A DNA stretch of 64,000 nucleotides from Trinickia violacea (GTDB lineage Bacteria > Pseudomonadota > Gammaproteobacteria > Burkholderiales > Burkholderiaceae), in the NCBI RefSeq assembly GCF_005280735.1, contig NZ_CP040077.1:2976001-3040000 (forward strand), read 5' to 3'. The position numbers and the translations under genes were made by a program. Under the pieces are notes generated by a model. That model was given only the letters and a program-made list of their open reading frames with translations, ran no database searches and had not been told where the DNA came from. Below, piece after piece: positions 29,195-37,976 of this stretch (the stretch's first letter is position 1; each line of letters begins with the position of its first letter).

Positions 29195-30032
29195 TCAAAG
29201 CGGGAACACGCCTACCAGCACGGCGGTGAATACCATCAGCACAGAGGCGGCAAACAGGAACGGAATCGTGAACTTCTGATGCTCGGCAAGCTCGACGCCC
29301 GTCAGGCCGACAATCAGGAACGTCGCCGGCGTGAGGGGGCTGACGGGAAAGCCCGTCGTCATCTGGCCGAGCAGAGCCGCCTGCGCCATCTGCACGGGCG
29401 GCACGCCCAGAATTTCCCCGCTTTTCGCCAGGACAGGCAGAATGCCGAAGTAAAACGAATCGGGGTCGAAGAGCAGGCTGAGCGGCATGGAGAAGAGCCC
29501 CAGCACGAATGGCATGTGGCGCGCGTGCTCGGCGGGCACGTGGCGCACGACCACTTCGGCCATGGCAGTGAGCATGCCGGTGCCGGTCATGATGCCGGTA
29601 AACGCACCGGCCGCGAGCAGCACGCTCGCCATCATCAGGGCCGCCTTCGCGTGCGCGTCTACGCGCTCGCGCTGCTGTTTCACATCCGGATAGTTGATGA
29701 CCAGAGCGAGCACCGTGCCGATCATGAACATGACCATCGGATCGACGATGCCCGACACCAGCGTGGTGAGCACAATCAGGGTGAGCACGAGATTGATCCA
29801 GAAACGCTGGGGCCGGCGCAGCGCAAGCTCCTCTGGCGTGAGCACCCGTGGCGTGGCGGCGATGCCGGCGGCATGCTCGCGTGTGAGACCGAGACGCTTC
29901 TCCTCGCGCTTGCCCAGAACGTATGCCGTGCCGAACACGAACATCAGCCCGACAAACTGCACGGGAATCATCGGGTAGAAGATCACGGTGCCGGGAATAT
30001 GCAGGGCCGCGGAAGCGCGCAGCATGGGGCCG
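29195..30032 (-). CDS. CitMHS transporter, 3' exon (after group II intron)
   Basis: The C-terminal 279 codons of a CitMHS-family carboxylate transporter. It carries MLRASAALHIPGTVIFYPMIPVQF, a cytoplasmic loop with LGKREEKRLGLTRE, and several membrane segments ending in GFPVSPLTPATFLIVGLTGVELAEHQKF, a family hallmark. Translation alone would need an internal start. It joins in frame to the 5' exon at 32018-32481 once the intron is removed: 464 + 838 nt = 434 codons, giving a 433-aa protein with LPW-V-GPM at the junction, the normal family length. Ion Superfamily importer of metal-citrate-like di/tricarboxylates. Confidence 0.88.
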
Positions 30033-30146
30033 GTAGAGTCGAGATGTGGCGCGGTAGCAGTAGGTTCGGTTTGTCTGTTGCCGCCCCTTTCGTCTGGCGG
30101 TGCCCGAATAACCTCACCCTAACCCCGTTTCCACATCCCGCTCATC

Positions 30147-30179
30147 GAACCGGACATGCAGATTTCCCGCATCCGGCTC
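30147..30179 (-). ncRNA. Group II intron domain V
   Basis: The catalytic hairpin of the intron ribozyme. The lower stem GAGCCGGA pairs with TCCGGTTC, the AGC catalytic triad sits in the 5' strand, there is a two-nt bulge region, and a GAAA tetraloop caps it. It starts 37 nt downstream of the reverse transcriptase stop codon, the usual position. Confidence 0.88.
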
Positions 30180-30216
30180 TCGGACAAGACATCACGCCTT
30201 CGTACACGGCAAGTTA

Positions 30217-31524
30217 TTACCAAGGACCCTGTAGACGTACGAGACCGAAGTGCCCGTAAAGGTGCGAGGTTGGATAGGTCCCGCCCCTGCGACGTCTGAC
30301 TTTGTGCTTGTTGCGTAACCACCGGCGTAACCGCGTAGCGGTGTAGCTGTCGATTGCTCGGTATGCTCGGCTGACGCTCCCTACTTGGAAGTAGTTTGCC
30401 CAGCCGCGCAACGTCCGATTCAACCTGCCCACCAACTCCGTGGTCCCTTGCCATACCGTCTTGAGGGCGGTCATCGCATGAAGCTTTTCGACCATGCGCC
30501 GGATACTCTTCTTCGACGGACGCATGCCCATACGGGCCCGACCAGTCATTGCTGAGTACATCCGCCCAAACGTAAAACCCAGGAAGTCGAATTCGCCTTC
30601 CGGCACCTTGCAGATTCGTGTCTTCTCCTCGTTGACCGTCAGCTTCAGCTTGCTCATGATCTCGCGCAGTCTGAGCAACGCCTCTTCGGCCTTGCCTCGC
30701 TTGCAGAGGATCACCAGGTCATCTGCATAGGTCACAATGCGACTGCCAAGACTTCGCTGAAGTCCGAGCTTCTTCCATGCCAGCACGAACCGGCGCATGT
30801 AGACATTTGCCAGCAGTGGTGAGATGGGAGACCCTTGCGGAATGCCGCGTCCGCTATCCCGAGCCTCCGTCGTGCGTTTCTTCCGGCCTCGGTCATCGGT
30901 TTCTTCAACGGGGCATTCCAGCCACATCTTGATCAGATGCAGCACACGCCGATCGACGATGCGTCGCGCGAGCGACAGCATCAATTCGGCGTGGGGAATG
31001 CTTCCGAAGTAGTCCGCGAGGTCGGCGTCAACAACGTCCGTTTGCCCTCGATGCAGCCGCTCTTCCACCTCGATTACCGCTTCCTGGGCATTTCGCCCCG
31101 GGCGGTAAGCGTACTGCTCGGGCGGAAGGTCCGCTTCGAAGATCGGTTCGAGCACCAGCATCGCTGCTGTCATGCACACCCGATCCCGTAGGGTCGAGAT
31201 GCCCAGTGGCCTCAGCTTGCCATTGGCCTTCGGGATAAACACTCTTCTGATAGGGTCCGGCCGGTACGTCTCCTGCCTGAGCGCAAGCGCCAGTTCGCCG
31301 AGCCACTTCTGCACTCCGTACGCTTCGACCTCTGCGAAGTCCTGGCGATCGACACCGGGCGCACCCCTGTTCGAGCGACACTGGGCGTACGCATGCGCCA
31401 GCACATCCTCGCGATAGATCTTGTCGTACAGCGCGTAGAAGCGGTACCCGGCTTCTGCCTTCGCTTTCGCGTGTAACGCCGTCTGCAGCTTCTGAACACT
31501 GATCGGAGTTGATAGGTTGCCCAA
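30217..31524 (-). CDS. ltrA: Group II intron reverse transcriptase/maturase
   Basis: A 435-aa intron-encoded protein. RT domains include RPLGISTLRDRV, VVDADLADYFGSIPH (first catalytic Asp), GIPQGSPISPLLAN (residues 227-240) and YADD (266-269), all intact, so reverse transcription looks possible. A GIIM-type maturase (X) domain follows (about 350-410, RGWANYFQVG...). The protein ends soon after this with no HNH endonuclease, so mobility would rely on replication-linked priming. The start is uncertain: the first codon is TTG with AGGAGA immediately before it. Helps splice the intron out of the CitMHS transcript. Confidence 0.93.
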   Translation of the reverse strand: MGNLSTPISVQKLQTALHAKAKAEAGYRFYALYDKIYREDVLAHAYAQCRSNRGAPGVDRQDFAEVEAYGVQKWLGELALALRQETYRPDPIRRVFIPKANGKLRPLGISTLRDRVCMTAAMLVLEPIFEADLPPEQYAYRPGRNAQEAVIEVEERLHRGQTDVVDADLADYFGSIPHAELMLSLARRIVDRRVLHLIKMWLECPVEETDDRGRKKRTTEARDSGRGIPQGSPISPLLANVYMRRFVLAWKKLGLQRSLGSRIVTYADDLVILCKRGKAEEALLRLREIMSKLKLTVNEEKTRICKVPEGEFDFLGFTFGRMYSAMTGRARMGMRPSKKSIRRMVEKLHAMTALKTVWQGTTELVGRLNRTLRGWANYFQVGSVSRAYRAIDSYTATRLRRWLRNKHKVRRRRGGTYPTSHLYGHFGLVRLQGPW

Positions 31525-32017
31525 TCTCCTGGTCCCTCACCACGTATTGCGTTCGTCTTGAACTGAGGCCCCTTCCCTCCACCGGCATTACCCGGCTTCA
31601 CCGGTACTACGAGCCTCTCCGTCATCCCAAGGCGCCCGGCCTGTCCCTCGCGGGCGTCCGGTTGGTCATCCCTGACCTCGCCAAGGGACTTCCCGTGTTG
31701 CGTACGCTTTCCTTGTGTACATGCTGTCGCCACTACCCCGGCGCAGCAACTGGGCGTCCAGCCTGCTCATTCACCCAGTCGTATCAGCCTTCCCCGATAG
31801 GGTTGCCGGGTCGGCCTGCGCATCGTCCTTTTCGAGGTTTGCTCGGCGTTCACTCGCGTTACGGCCTGCACACTCGCGCTGTCACCTATTCGTGACACGC
31901 ATTACCAGAGGCTTCAGCCACTTCGTTACCTCCATGACTGCTCCGGTTGCTTCCGGCTGGAGCGGTTGCCGGGCGGGGCTTGCACCCGCTGGAAAGCGCC
32001 GCCTTTTCACGGCGCAC

Positions 32018-32481
32018 ACCCAAGGGAGGAAGTTGACGCCCGCGGCCATCGACGCGACGCACGCGAGAATGCGGCGGTCGAGACCCAGGCGGGTATAGAG
32101 CGGCATCATCGCGGGCAATGTCACGAGGAACGTGACTGCGCCCGAACCATCCAGATGAATGAGCAGGGCAAGGAGTGCCGAGCCCATGACAATGCGCGGC
32201 GGATGGCAGCCCACCACGCGCAGCACACCGTTGATGATCGGGTCAAGCATCCCGGCATCGGTGAGAATCCCGAAGAAAAGGATCGCAAACACGAACATGC
32301 CCGCGACCGGTCCGATGTTCTGCACCCCGTGAACGATGAACTTCGCGGTGGAGAGCCCAAAGCCTGCGGCGAGCGCGGCGACGATCGGCACGGCGATCAG
32401 CGCGACGAGTGGCGAGAGCCGTTTCGTGATGATCAGCGTGAAGAGAGCAACGATCGCCAGCGTACCGATTAGCGCGAGCAT
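32018..32481 (-). CDS. CitMHS transporter, 5' exon (before group II intron)
   Basis: The N-terminal 154 codons plus two bases of the transporter. It starts at ATG 32481 (MLALIGTLAIVALF) after GGAGATAGG, has five hydrophobic segments including VAGMFVFAILFFGILTDAGM and the loop HLDGSGAVTFLVTLPAMMPLY, and ends SMAAGVNFLPWV at the intron boundary. Read without splicing, the frame runs into intron sequence and stops at 31882 after about 45 foreign residues. The gene lies 119 bp downstream of the CoA-transferase gene and is the import step of the operon. Confidence 0.88.
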
Positions 32482-32600
32482 GATCCTATCTCCCTGTGCG
32501 TGAGGCATCCTGCCTGATCGGCTGGTGTCATTGTTGTCTCCTGCGCGGCGCTGCGTGTGCCGCAGTGGTGGTTATGTCGAACTGCTGGTTGATGCGTGGG

Positions 32601-33758
32601 CTACGCGTCGCCTGATCGCTCGCCGAAGACCTGCGCAGTGTGTTCGTCGAGTGCCGGCGGCACGCTCCGGTAGGTGGCCGGTGTACGGCCCAGCTTGATC
32701 GGCGATGCGATTCCGCGATAGGAGCCCATCTCCACCTTCATCGCACGGTGCGCCGTATGCGGATGCGCGAGCGCCGCACCCAGTCCGAGCACTGGCGCAC
32801 ATGGCACACCGTGGCGCACGAGCGTGTCAGCGAGCTGTGGGCCATCCAAGGCGGCGAAACGTTGTTCAAGTTCCGCTCGCAGATCGCTTCTGTGCTGACT
32901 GCGCAACCGGTTGTCGGCGAAACGCGGATCGGCGGCAAGCTGCGGCGCCTCGATCAGCCGGCAGAGCGCTGCGAACTGCGTGTTGTTGCCGACGGCGAGG
33001 AAGATGTCGCCACTGCCCGTATGAAACATGTCATAGGGCGTGATGTTCGGATGCGCGTTGCCGGTTCGCTGCGGTTCCTTGCCCGAATAGAAGTAATTGG
33101 GCGTGTGCGGGTGCAGGATCGAAAGCGCGCAGTCAAACAGCGTGGATTCGACAAACTGGCCGCGCCCGCTTGTCTCGCGCTCGCGCAGTGCCATGAGGAT
33201 ACCGAGGGCTGCATTCAGGCCGGTCACGAGATCGACGATTGGAACGCCAACGCGCAATGGCGCACCACCCGCCTCGCCGTTGACGCTCATCAGGCCGGTC
33301 ATCGCCTGGATCGCCGCGTCGTAGCCTGGCAGCGCGCCGAGTGGGCCGTCCGGGCCGAAGCCTGAAACGCGGCAATGCACAAGCCGCGGAAAGCGCGTGG
33401 CGAGCACGGTGTCGTAGCCTATCCCCCATCGCTCGAGTGTGCCGATCTTGAAGTTCTCGACCAGGACGTCGGCGGTGTCGAGCAGCGCGAGCAGACGCTC
33501 GCGCTCCGCAGGTTGCGTGAGATCCAGCACGACGCCCAGCTTGTTGCGATTGACGCCCTGGAAGTACGAAGCTGTCTCACCATCGAACGGCGGCCCCCAG
33601 CCGCGCGTTTCGTCGCCGCCTGGCGGTTCGATCTTGATCACTTCCGCGCCGTGGTCAGCGAGGATCTGCGTGCAGTATGGGCCGCCAAGGACACGGGACA
33701 GATCCACAACGCGCAAACCGTGTAACGATCCAGCTATTGAAGGTGATGGGAGGTCCAT
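32601..33758 (-). CDS. CaiB/BaiF-family CoA-transferase
   Basis: A 385-aa class III CoA-transferase. Family features are LRVVDLSRVLGGPYCTQILADHGAEVIKIE, NRNKLGVVLDLT, VENFKIGTLERWGIGYD and the catalytic aspartate in VPIVDLVTGLNAALG. First gene of the CoA-transferase-CitMHS-acyl-CoA dehydrogenase-iclR operon, so it probably activates the imported acid by taking CoA from succinyl-CoA or a similar donor (inference). ATG 33758 is chosen because family similarity begins about 14 residues later; the longer frame to 33914 reads through the promoter region. Confidence 0.93.
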   Translation of the reverse strand: MDLPSPSIAGSLHGLRVVDLSRVLGGPYCTQILADHGAEVIKIEPPGGDETRGWGPPFDGETASYFQGVNRNKLGVVLDLTQPAERERLLALLDTADVLVENFKIGTLERWGIGYDTVLATRFPRLVHCRVSGFGPDGPLGALPGYDAAIQAMTGLMSVNGEAGGAPLRVGVPIVDLVTGLNAALGILMALRERETSGRGQFVESTLFDCALSILHPHTPNYFYSGKEPQRTGNAHPNITPYDMFHTGSGDIFLAVGNNTQFAALCRLIEAPQLAADPRFADNRLRSQHRSDLRAELEQRFAALDGPQLADTLVRHGVPCAPVLGLGAALAHPHTAHRAMKVEMGSYRGIASPIKLGRTPATYRSVPPALDEHTAQVFGERSGDA

Positions 33759-33900
33759 ACTGATCTGCACTACTGATTGGTTGGAATTGAAATAGCCAAG
33801 AACAGTGCAGCGCGAACAGCTGGCGAGCTGCCTGTCAACCCCTGACGTTGCGAAATGCCTGGATCGCCCACGTCGGGATCTGACATAAACGCACGGGCCA

Positions 33901-33942
33901 AAATTCACCCGCATGAATTAATATTCGCACGGGGGAATATTT
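33901..33942 (-). promoter_or_regulatory. Imperfect 42-bp dyad, candidate IclR operator
   Basis: The block runs AAATTCACCCG ... CGGGGGAATATTT. Outer arms AAAT/ATTT, TC/GA, CCCG/CGGG and inner AAT/ATT are symmetric. It lies 143-184 bp upstream of the CoA-transferase start in an otherwise AT-richer patch, the usual site for an IclR-type operator. Function is inferred from position and symmetry. Confidence 0.45.
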
Positions 33943-34261
33943 AAGGTCAAGCTGGATACTGAGAGATCGCCCTAGGAATGTCCCTAGTACCGCTGCACAG
34001 AGGTAATGACGGTTTGGCAGGGTTGCAGAACAGGCAAGCAGTTGTGGTCAACGAGCAGTTCGATACTGCGAGCGACGTAGGAGACGGGACGCCGACAACG
34101 CAGGGCACGTTCACCATGAAGATTCAGGAACGAGCGCGCCTTGTCGACATCTGTGCAGTCGAGTCAGTTCTCGTAGCCATCCGGTCGAATGATTGTCACC
34201 GTACGCTTCTTGTCGCCTGGCTTCTGAAAACGGCGCGTGAGCGCGTGCGCGCCGGCGCCGG
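33943..34261. other. Intergenic stretch without a recognisable gene
   Basis: Both strands carry open frames here but none has a ribosome site or recognisable domain. A minus-strand stretch reads GDKKRTVTIIRPDGYEN followed by a stop, which may be a decayed gene. Nothing further can be supported. Confidence 0.5.
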
Positions 34262-34483
34262 TCAACGGTCAAGCCATGCATCCAGCCCGATGCGGAATGC
34301 CACAGCGACGATGACCGGAAGCGTCATCATCATGACGATGCCGTAGTTGTCGACCATATCGCCGTACATAATCGGCCCATAGAGAACCACAGCGCCGACG
34401 GCGATCAGCGCCACGATGCCCGCGACGACGGTCAGGAGGTTGCGCGTCACAATGGAGACGCGCTTCGGATTTCGTTTGCTCAT
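34262..34483 (-). CDS. Small two-helix inner-membrane protein
   Basis: A 73-aa protein with a basic N-terminus (MSKRNPKR) and two hydrophobic segments at about residues 14-40 (LLTVVAGIVALIAVGAVVLY) and 48-68 (GIVMMMTLPVIVAVAFRIG). Not recognised as a named family. It sits 48 bp downstream of the tRNA-Arg gene on the same strand and 500 bp from the IclR operon promoter. No strong Shine-Dalgarno is visible, so moderate confidence. Confidence 0.55.
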   Translation of the reverse strand: MSKRNPKRVSIVTRNLLTVVAGIVALIAVGAVVLYGPIMYGDMVDNYGIVMMMTLPVIVAVAFRIGLDAWLDR

Positions 34484-34531
34484 TGCGATCTTTGTGTCTT
34501 GAGCAATGACGGCAAGCGTGAGGAAAATGTT

Positions 34532-34606
34532 TGGCCCCCCCACGAGGAATCGAACCTCGATTTCAGGTTTAGAAGACCCGTGTTCTATCCGTTGAACTAT
34601 GGGGAG
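34532..34606 (-). tRNA. tRNA-Arg (anticodon TCT)
   Basis: Minus-strand cloverleaf: acceptor CTCCCCA/TGGGGGG, D stem GTTC/GAAC, anticodon stem CGGGT/ACCTG with loop CTTCTAA (anticodon TCT), T arm CGAGG-TTCGATT-CCTCG, discriminator G and encoded CCA. All four stems pair. Reads AGA codons. A TATAAT hexamer occurs about 50 nt upstream (34656-34661, minus strand) but without a convincing -35 box. Confidence 0.95.
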
Positions 34607-34701
34607 GCGAAGCTGAAATTTTAAAGCGGACCGGATAATTGCGCCGGGGGCCGCGATTATAACCGATCCCCTCCCCGGCCCTTGCCATGCCCGCGCGTCG
34701 C

Positions 34702-35532
34702 TTAGACCGGCTGTGCGTGCATCATGAACCAGCCGAAGCAAAGCGCGCCCGCGATGATGCAATAGATGCCGAACGTCGCGAGGCGGCCGCGGCCCTCGAA
34801 ATAGCGCATCAGGAAGCGCACGCTCAAATACGCTGCAATCGCGGTCAGCACGCCGCCGAGGAACGCATCGGCGAGTTGCTGCGGCGCGTGAAAGAGCTTC
34901 GGCACTTCGAGCAGGCCCGCCGCGAAAATGATCGGCGTGCCGAGCAGGAACGCGAATTCGGCGGCCTTCTCGGCCGTCAGGCCGGCCGCATTGCCGGCGA
35001 TCATCGTCAAGCCGCTGCGCGAGAAGCCCGGAATCAGCGCGCCCACTTGTGCGAGACCGACCAGGAACGCCTGCTTGAACGTGAGCTTTTCCGGTGCGCG
35101 ATGCGCGCGAGCGCGTTGCAGGCGGTCGCCGAGCCACAGCAGCACGCCGTTGACGATCAGCGCGAGCGCGACGATGCGCAAATCGTGAAAGATCCGCTCG
35201 AGACGCTTTTCAAGGATGAGGCCCACGAGGCCCGCCGGAATCGTCCCGATGATGAGCGCCCACATCATGTGGCCGTCATCGCTGCGGCGCCCGGCAAACG
35301 TGCCGAACCAGCCGCCGATCAGCGCGACCCAGCGCTTCCGGAAGTACCACAGCAGCGCGAGCGCGGTACCGAGGTGGAGCGCAACCAGAAAGGGCAGCAA
35401 TTGCGGCGCGTGTGCGTCGATGTGCATGCCGAACAGCGCGGGGGCGAGCAGCGTATGTCCGAGACTGCTGACGGGAAAGAGCTCGGTGACGCCCTGCAGC
35501 ACGCTCAAGAAGATCAAAAACCAGAGACTCAC
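34702..35532 (-). CDS. uppP: Undecaprenyl-diphosphatase
   Basis: A 276-aa integral membrane phosphatase (BacA/UppP) of normal length. The first signature QGVTELFPVSSLGHTLL contains the catalytic glutamate and PVSS motif; the second, PGFSRSG, is present in the C-terminal half. It recycles undecaprenyl pyrophosphate for peptidoglycan and polysaccharide synthesis and gives bacitracin tolerance. GTG 35532 (VSLWFLIFLS) is chosen because AAAGGAC lies just upstream and the first membrane helix starts here. Confidence 0.95.
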   Translation of the reverse strand: MSLWFLIFLSVLQGVTELFPVSSLGHTLLAPALFGMHIDAHAPQLLPFLVALHLGTALALLWYFRKRWVALIGGWFGTFAGRRSDDGHMMWALIIGTIPAGLVGLILEKRLERIFHDLRIVALALIVNGVLLWLGDRLQRARAHRAPEKLTFKQAFLVGLAQVGALIPGFSRSGLTMIAGNAAGLTAEKAAEFAFLLGTPIIFAAGLLEVPKLFHAPQQLADAFLGGVLTAIAAYLSVRFLMRYFEGRGRLATFGIYCIIAGALCFGWFMMHAQPV

Positions 35533-35778
35533 GCGTCGGTCCTTTTCGATGGGGAGGGATGGAAAAATCGAGACGTGGCGCGCACGGCGCCGATGCCCGG
35601 TGGCGCAACGATTATGCCTACGGGCAGCGGACACGCCAAGTTTTCAGGATTTTTTCTCGATTTTTTTGCGGCAGTGCGTCAGCGGCGCGGCGCGCTATCG
35701 GCGTGCGCTCATGCGCACTTCCGGGCGATCAGGCGGGTGCGAAGCAACGCCGGATGCGAAAAAGGTAGAAACGGGCGG
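35533..35778. other. Spacer upstream of uppP
   Basis: A 246-bp spacer with a T-rich patch (TTTTTTCTCGATTTTTTTG near 35650-35668). No gene is supported. It probably holds the uppP promoter, but no clear -35/-10 pair is seen. Confidence 0.4.
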
Positions 35779-35802
35779 AAAAAAAGCGCCGGTGCCGGCG
35801 CT
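35779..35802 (-). terminator. Rho-independent terminator of the 28-aa membrane protein gene
   Basis: On the minus strand an 8-bp perfect stem AGCGCCGG/CCGGCGCT with CA loop runs into seven T residues, 68 nt after the stop of the short gene at 35870. Confidence 0.88.
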
Positions 35803-35869
35803 CGAGATTCGACGCTCGTCTGCGGCGCTTGTCGCTGCAGCGGAGCGCGTGCTCTGGGCTCGCGCGCCG

Positions 35870-35956
35870 TTAGCGCGCGAACTTGTAGAAGAAAACCACA
35901 GTGCTGGCGGTGAACATGCCGAACAGAGCGAGGCCCATTGCCATGGCGATATCCAT
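35870..35956 (-). CDS. 28-aa single-span membrane protein
   Basis: A very short gene: ATG 35956, TAA 35870. The product begins MDIAMAMGLALFGMFTAS and ends FYKFAR, a single hydrophobic helix with a basic C-terminus. It has a near-perfect Shine-Dalgarno (AAGGAGG, 4-nt spacing) and its own downstream terminator, so translation is well supported despite the size. Family not recognised; it is similar in style to regulatory microproteins of respiratory or transport complexes, but no partner gene lies next to it. Confidence 0.7.
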   Translation of the reverse strand: MDIAMAMGLALFGMFTASTVVFFYKFAR

Positions 35957-36113
35957 GCGTCCTCCTTCGAAAGTGGGTGGCGCGGCAAATAATGCCGGCC
36001 CAGGTTCGGCATTATCCGGAAACGCGACCGTTGCAACACCCGCAGTTTCCCGATCAAGGGTTTCTCCGTAACATAGGGCGGCGCAAAATTACCTTTTCCC
36101 GGCTCATCCGACC

Positions 36114-37031
36114 ATGCCCCAATTCCAGCAGCAGGACATCCTCGAAATCACGCAAGGCGACGCGCTCTTGCGCATCGCGCCCCAGGCCGGCGGCCGGCTG
36201 CTGTCGTGGCAAATCGGCGGCGTGCCGGTCATCCACTGGCCGGATTCGGCCGACTGGAGCCAGCCGGCCAGGATTCGCGGCGGTAACCCTCTGCTGTTCC
36301 CGTTCCTTGGCCGCCATCGCGTGGACGGCCGGATCGGCGAATGGCGCGACCCGGCGGGCGTCGTGCGCGAACTGCCGATGCACGGCTTTGCGCGCGACCT
36401 GCCGTTTGCGGCCACGCTCGACGCCGACGGCCACGGCGTAAGCATGACGCTCACCGACACCGAGGCGACCCGCGCCGCGTACCCGTTCGCTTTCCGCTTC
36501 GAAGCCGCCTACCGGCTCGTGGACCCACAGACGCTGGATGTCGAATTGACCGTCGCGAACCTCGGCGACGCACCGCTGCCCCACTACGCCGGCCACCATT
36601 TCTATTTCGCGCAGCCGCACGCGCTGCGCGGCGAGACGACCGTGGAACTGCCGCCCACCTCGCGCCGGCACCAGGAAGCCGACGGCTCGATCAGCGCCCC
36701 GACGCCGGGCGAGCCGTCCTACACGCTCGACGATCCGCGCATCCATGATCGCTTCCATTGTCTGAGCGGCGTGCCTGCGCGGCCGGTGCGCCTTGTCTCG
36801 CCGAGTCTTCGCCGCGTCGTCGAGATCGATCTGCAGCGCCCCGGCTCGGTGCCGTGGTACGCCGTGACGACCTGGACCGAGGCGGACACGTCGGATTTCT
36901 ATTGCGTCGAGCCGTGGCTCGGGCTGCCCGACGCGATCCACAACGGTCTCGGGCTGCGCTGGCTGGCTCCCGGCAAGACGGAAACCGCGGCGCTGCGCAT
37001 CGCGGTCTCCTTCGAACCGGAAGGCCGGTGA
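36114..37031 (+). CDS. Aldose 1-epimerase (galactose mutarotase-like)
   Basis: A 305-aa beta-sandwich protein of the mutarotase superfamily. Motifs include GGNPLLFPFLGR, MHGFARDLPF with the conserved active-site histidine region, and the catalytic-type histidine in PHYAGHHFYFA. It would interconvert alpha and beta anomers of a hexose or hexose-6-phosphate in the cytosol; exact sugar unknown. Stands alone, divergent from the 28-aa protein gene across 157 bp. Confidence 0.9.
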   Translation: MPQFQQQDILEITQGDALLRIAPQAGGRLLSWQIGGVPVIHWPDSADWSQPARIRGGNPLLFPFLGRHRVDGRIGEWRDPAGVVRELPMHGFARDLPFAATLDADGHGVSMTLTDTEATRAAYPFAFRFEAAYRLVDPQTLDVELTVANLGDAPLPHYAGHHFYFAQPHALRGETTVELPPTSRRHQEADGSISAPTPGEPSYTLDDPRIHDRFHCLSGVPARPVRLVSPSLRRVVEIDLQRPGSVPWYAVTTWTEADTSDFYCVEPWLGLPDAIHNGLGLRWLAPGKTETAALRIAVSFEPEGR

Positions 37032-37244
37032 GCCAGGCTTCGGCATGAAGCCCGCACGGCATCGCACACGGGGGCTCGACGTGCGATCGAGGGCGTGAAT
37101 GGACCGCTAATCGCGCTTCGTCGACTGCGCCAAACGGGGTGCGCAAGCCGAAGCCGTTAAAATTAGACGTTTTGTACCTGCTGTGAGGAAACTTCGAGGA
37201 AGCCTCTCGGGGAAACCACTCTCGGCAGCGCTTTGCGAGGTTCA

Positions 37245-37976
37245 ATGTTGAGAAGAAAAATAACGCGGCTCGTCTGCGCGTCGCTTGTCGCAGCACTGGC
37301 CGCTTGCGGTTCGGCACCTGTCGGACCGGGGTTCTATCGGGTCGAGCGCGGCGATACGGTTTCGAAGATCGCCCGCAGCAACCGTCAGTCCGTCCAGAAC
37401 ATCGTCCGCTGGAACAACCTGCCCAACCCGGATGCGATCGAGGTCGGCCAGGTGCTGCGCGTCGAGCCGCCGGCCAATTCCGCCACGGCGAGCGGTTCCT
37501 CGGGCCGCGCGTCGAACAGTGCGTCGACCGGCAGCTCCGGCAGCACGCGCCCGAGCGGCGCAAGTTCGTCGTCGAGCGCGGCGGCCGCGCCTGCGGTGAA
37601 GCCCGCGACCAGCATCGCGCTCGTGTGGCCGGCACCCGGCAAGGTTGCGCGCGGGTTCGACGGCGTCAACTCGAAAGGCATCGACATCGTCAATATGGCC
37701 GGCACGCCGGTCGTCGCGGCCGCGACCGGGACCGTCGTCTATGCGGGCAATGGATTGCGCGGCTACGGCAACCTGCTGATCGTGAAGCACAACGCCGACT
37801 TCCTGACGGCTTACGCGCACAACCGCACGCTCTTCGTCAAAGAAGGCCAGCAAGTTTCACAAGGGGAAAAGATCGCGGAGATGGGCGACACCGACAACGA
37901 TCGCGTCGCGTTGCACTTCGAACTGCGTTACGGCGGGCGCTCGATCGATCCGACGCGCTACCTGCCCGCGCGCTGA
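37245..37976 (+). CDS. nlpD: NlpD-like LysM/LytM lipoprotein (amidase activator)
   Basis: A 243-aa outer-membrane lipoprotein. Lipobox LAAC gives lipid attachment at about residue 21. A LysM peptidoglycan-binding domain covers about 29-75 (YRVERGDTVSKIARSNRQSVQNIVRWNNL). A Ser/Ala-rich linker leads to a LytM/M23 domain (about 125-243). The first metal-ligand histidine is missing (NSKGIDIVNMAGTPV instead of HxGID), while LHFELRYGG is kept. It is therefore a degenerate peptidase that likely activates a cell-separation amidase. ATG 37245 with GAGG upstream is preferred over the TTG at 37233. rpoS does not follow. Confidence 0.88.
   Translation: MLRRKITRLVCASLVAALAACGSAPVGPGFYRVERGDTVSKIARSNRQSVQNIVRWNNLPNPDAIEVGQVLRVEPPANSATASGSSGRASNSASTGSSGSTRPSGASSSSSAAAAPAVKPATSIALVWPAPGKVARGFDGVNSKGIDIVNMAGTPVVAAATGTVVYAGNGLRGYGNLLIVKHNADFLTAYAHNRTLFVKEGQQVSQGEKIAEMGDTDNDRVALHFELRYGGRSIDPTRYLPAR

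Larger units (their letters stand above)
30033..32017 (-). mobile_element. Group II intron inserted in the CitMHS gene
   Basis: About 1985 nt, same orientation as the host gene. The inferred 5' end reads GTGCGCC (GUGYG-type boundary; 32019 with GTGTG is the alternative). The 3' end reads GACTCTAC, ending in AC with an adenosine 7 nt from the end (30039) as candidate branch point. Domain V lies at 30147-30179 (GAGCCGGA...TCCGGTTC stem, GAAA tetraloop). Domain VI closes with GATGTGG/CCACATC. The intron ORF sits between. Joining at these ends restores the transporter frame exactly, which supports the boundaries. EBS/IBS pairings were not worked out. Confidence 0.88.

Noticed and set aside
31509..32098. 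Plus-strand frames inside the intron 5' region
   Set aside because: This region is the structured ribozyme part (domains I-III) read on the wrong strand.
33978..34346. 122-codon plus-strand frame in the IclR-operon upstream region
   Set aside because: It overlaps the 73-aa membrane protein gene, lacks a ribosome site and reads as low-information sequence.
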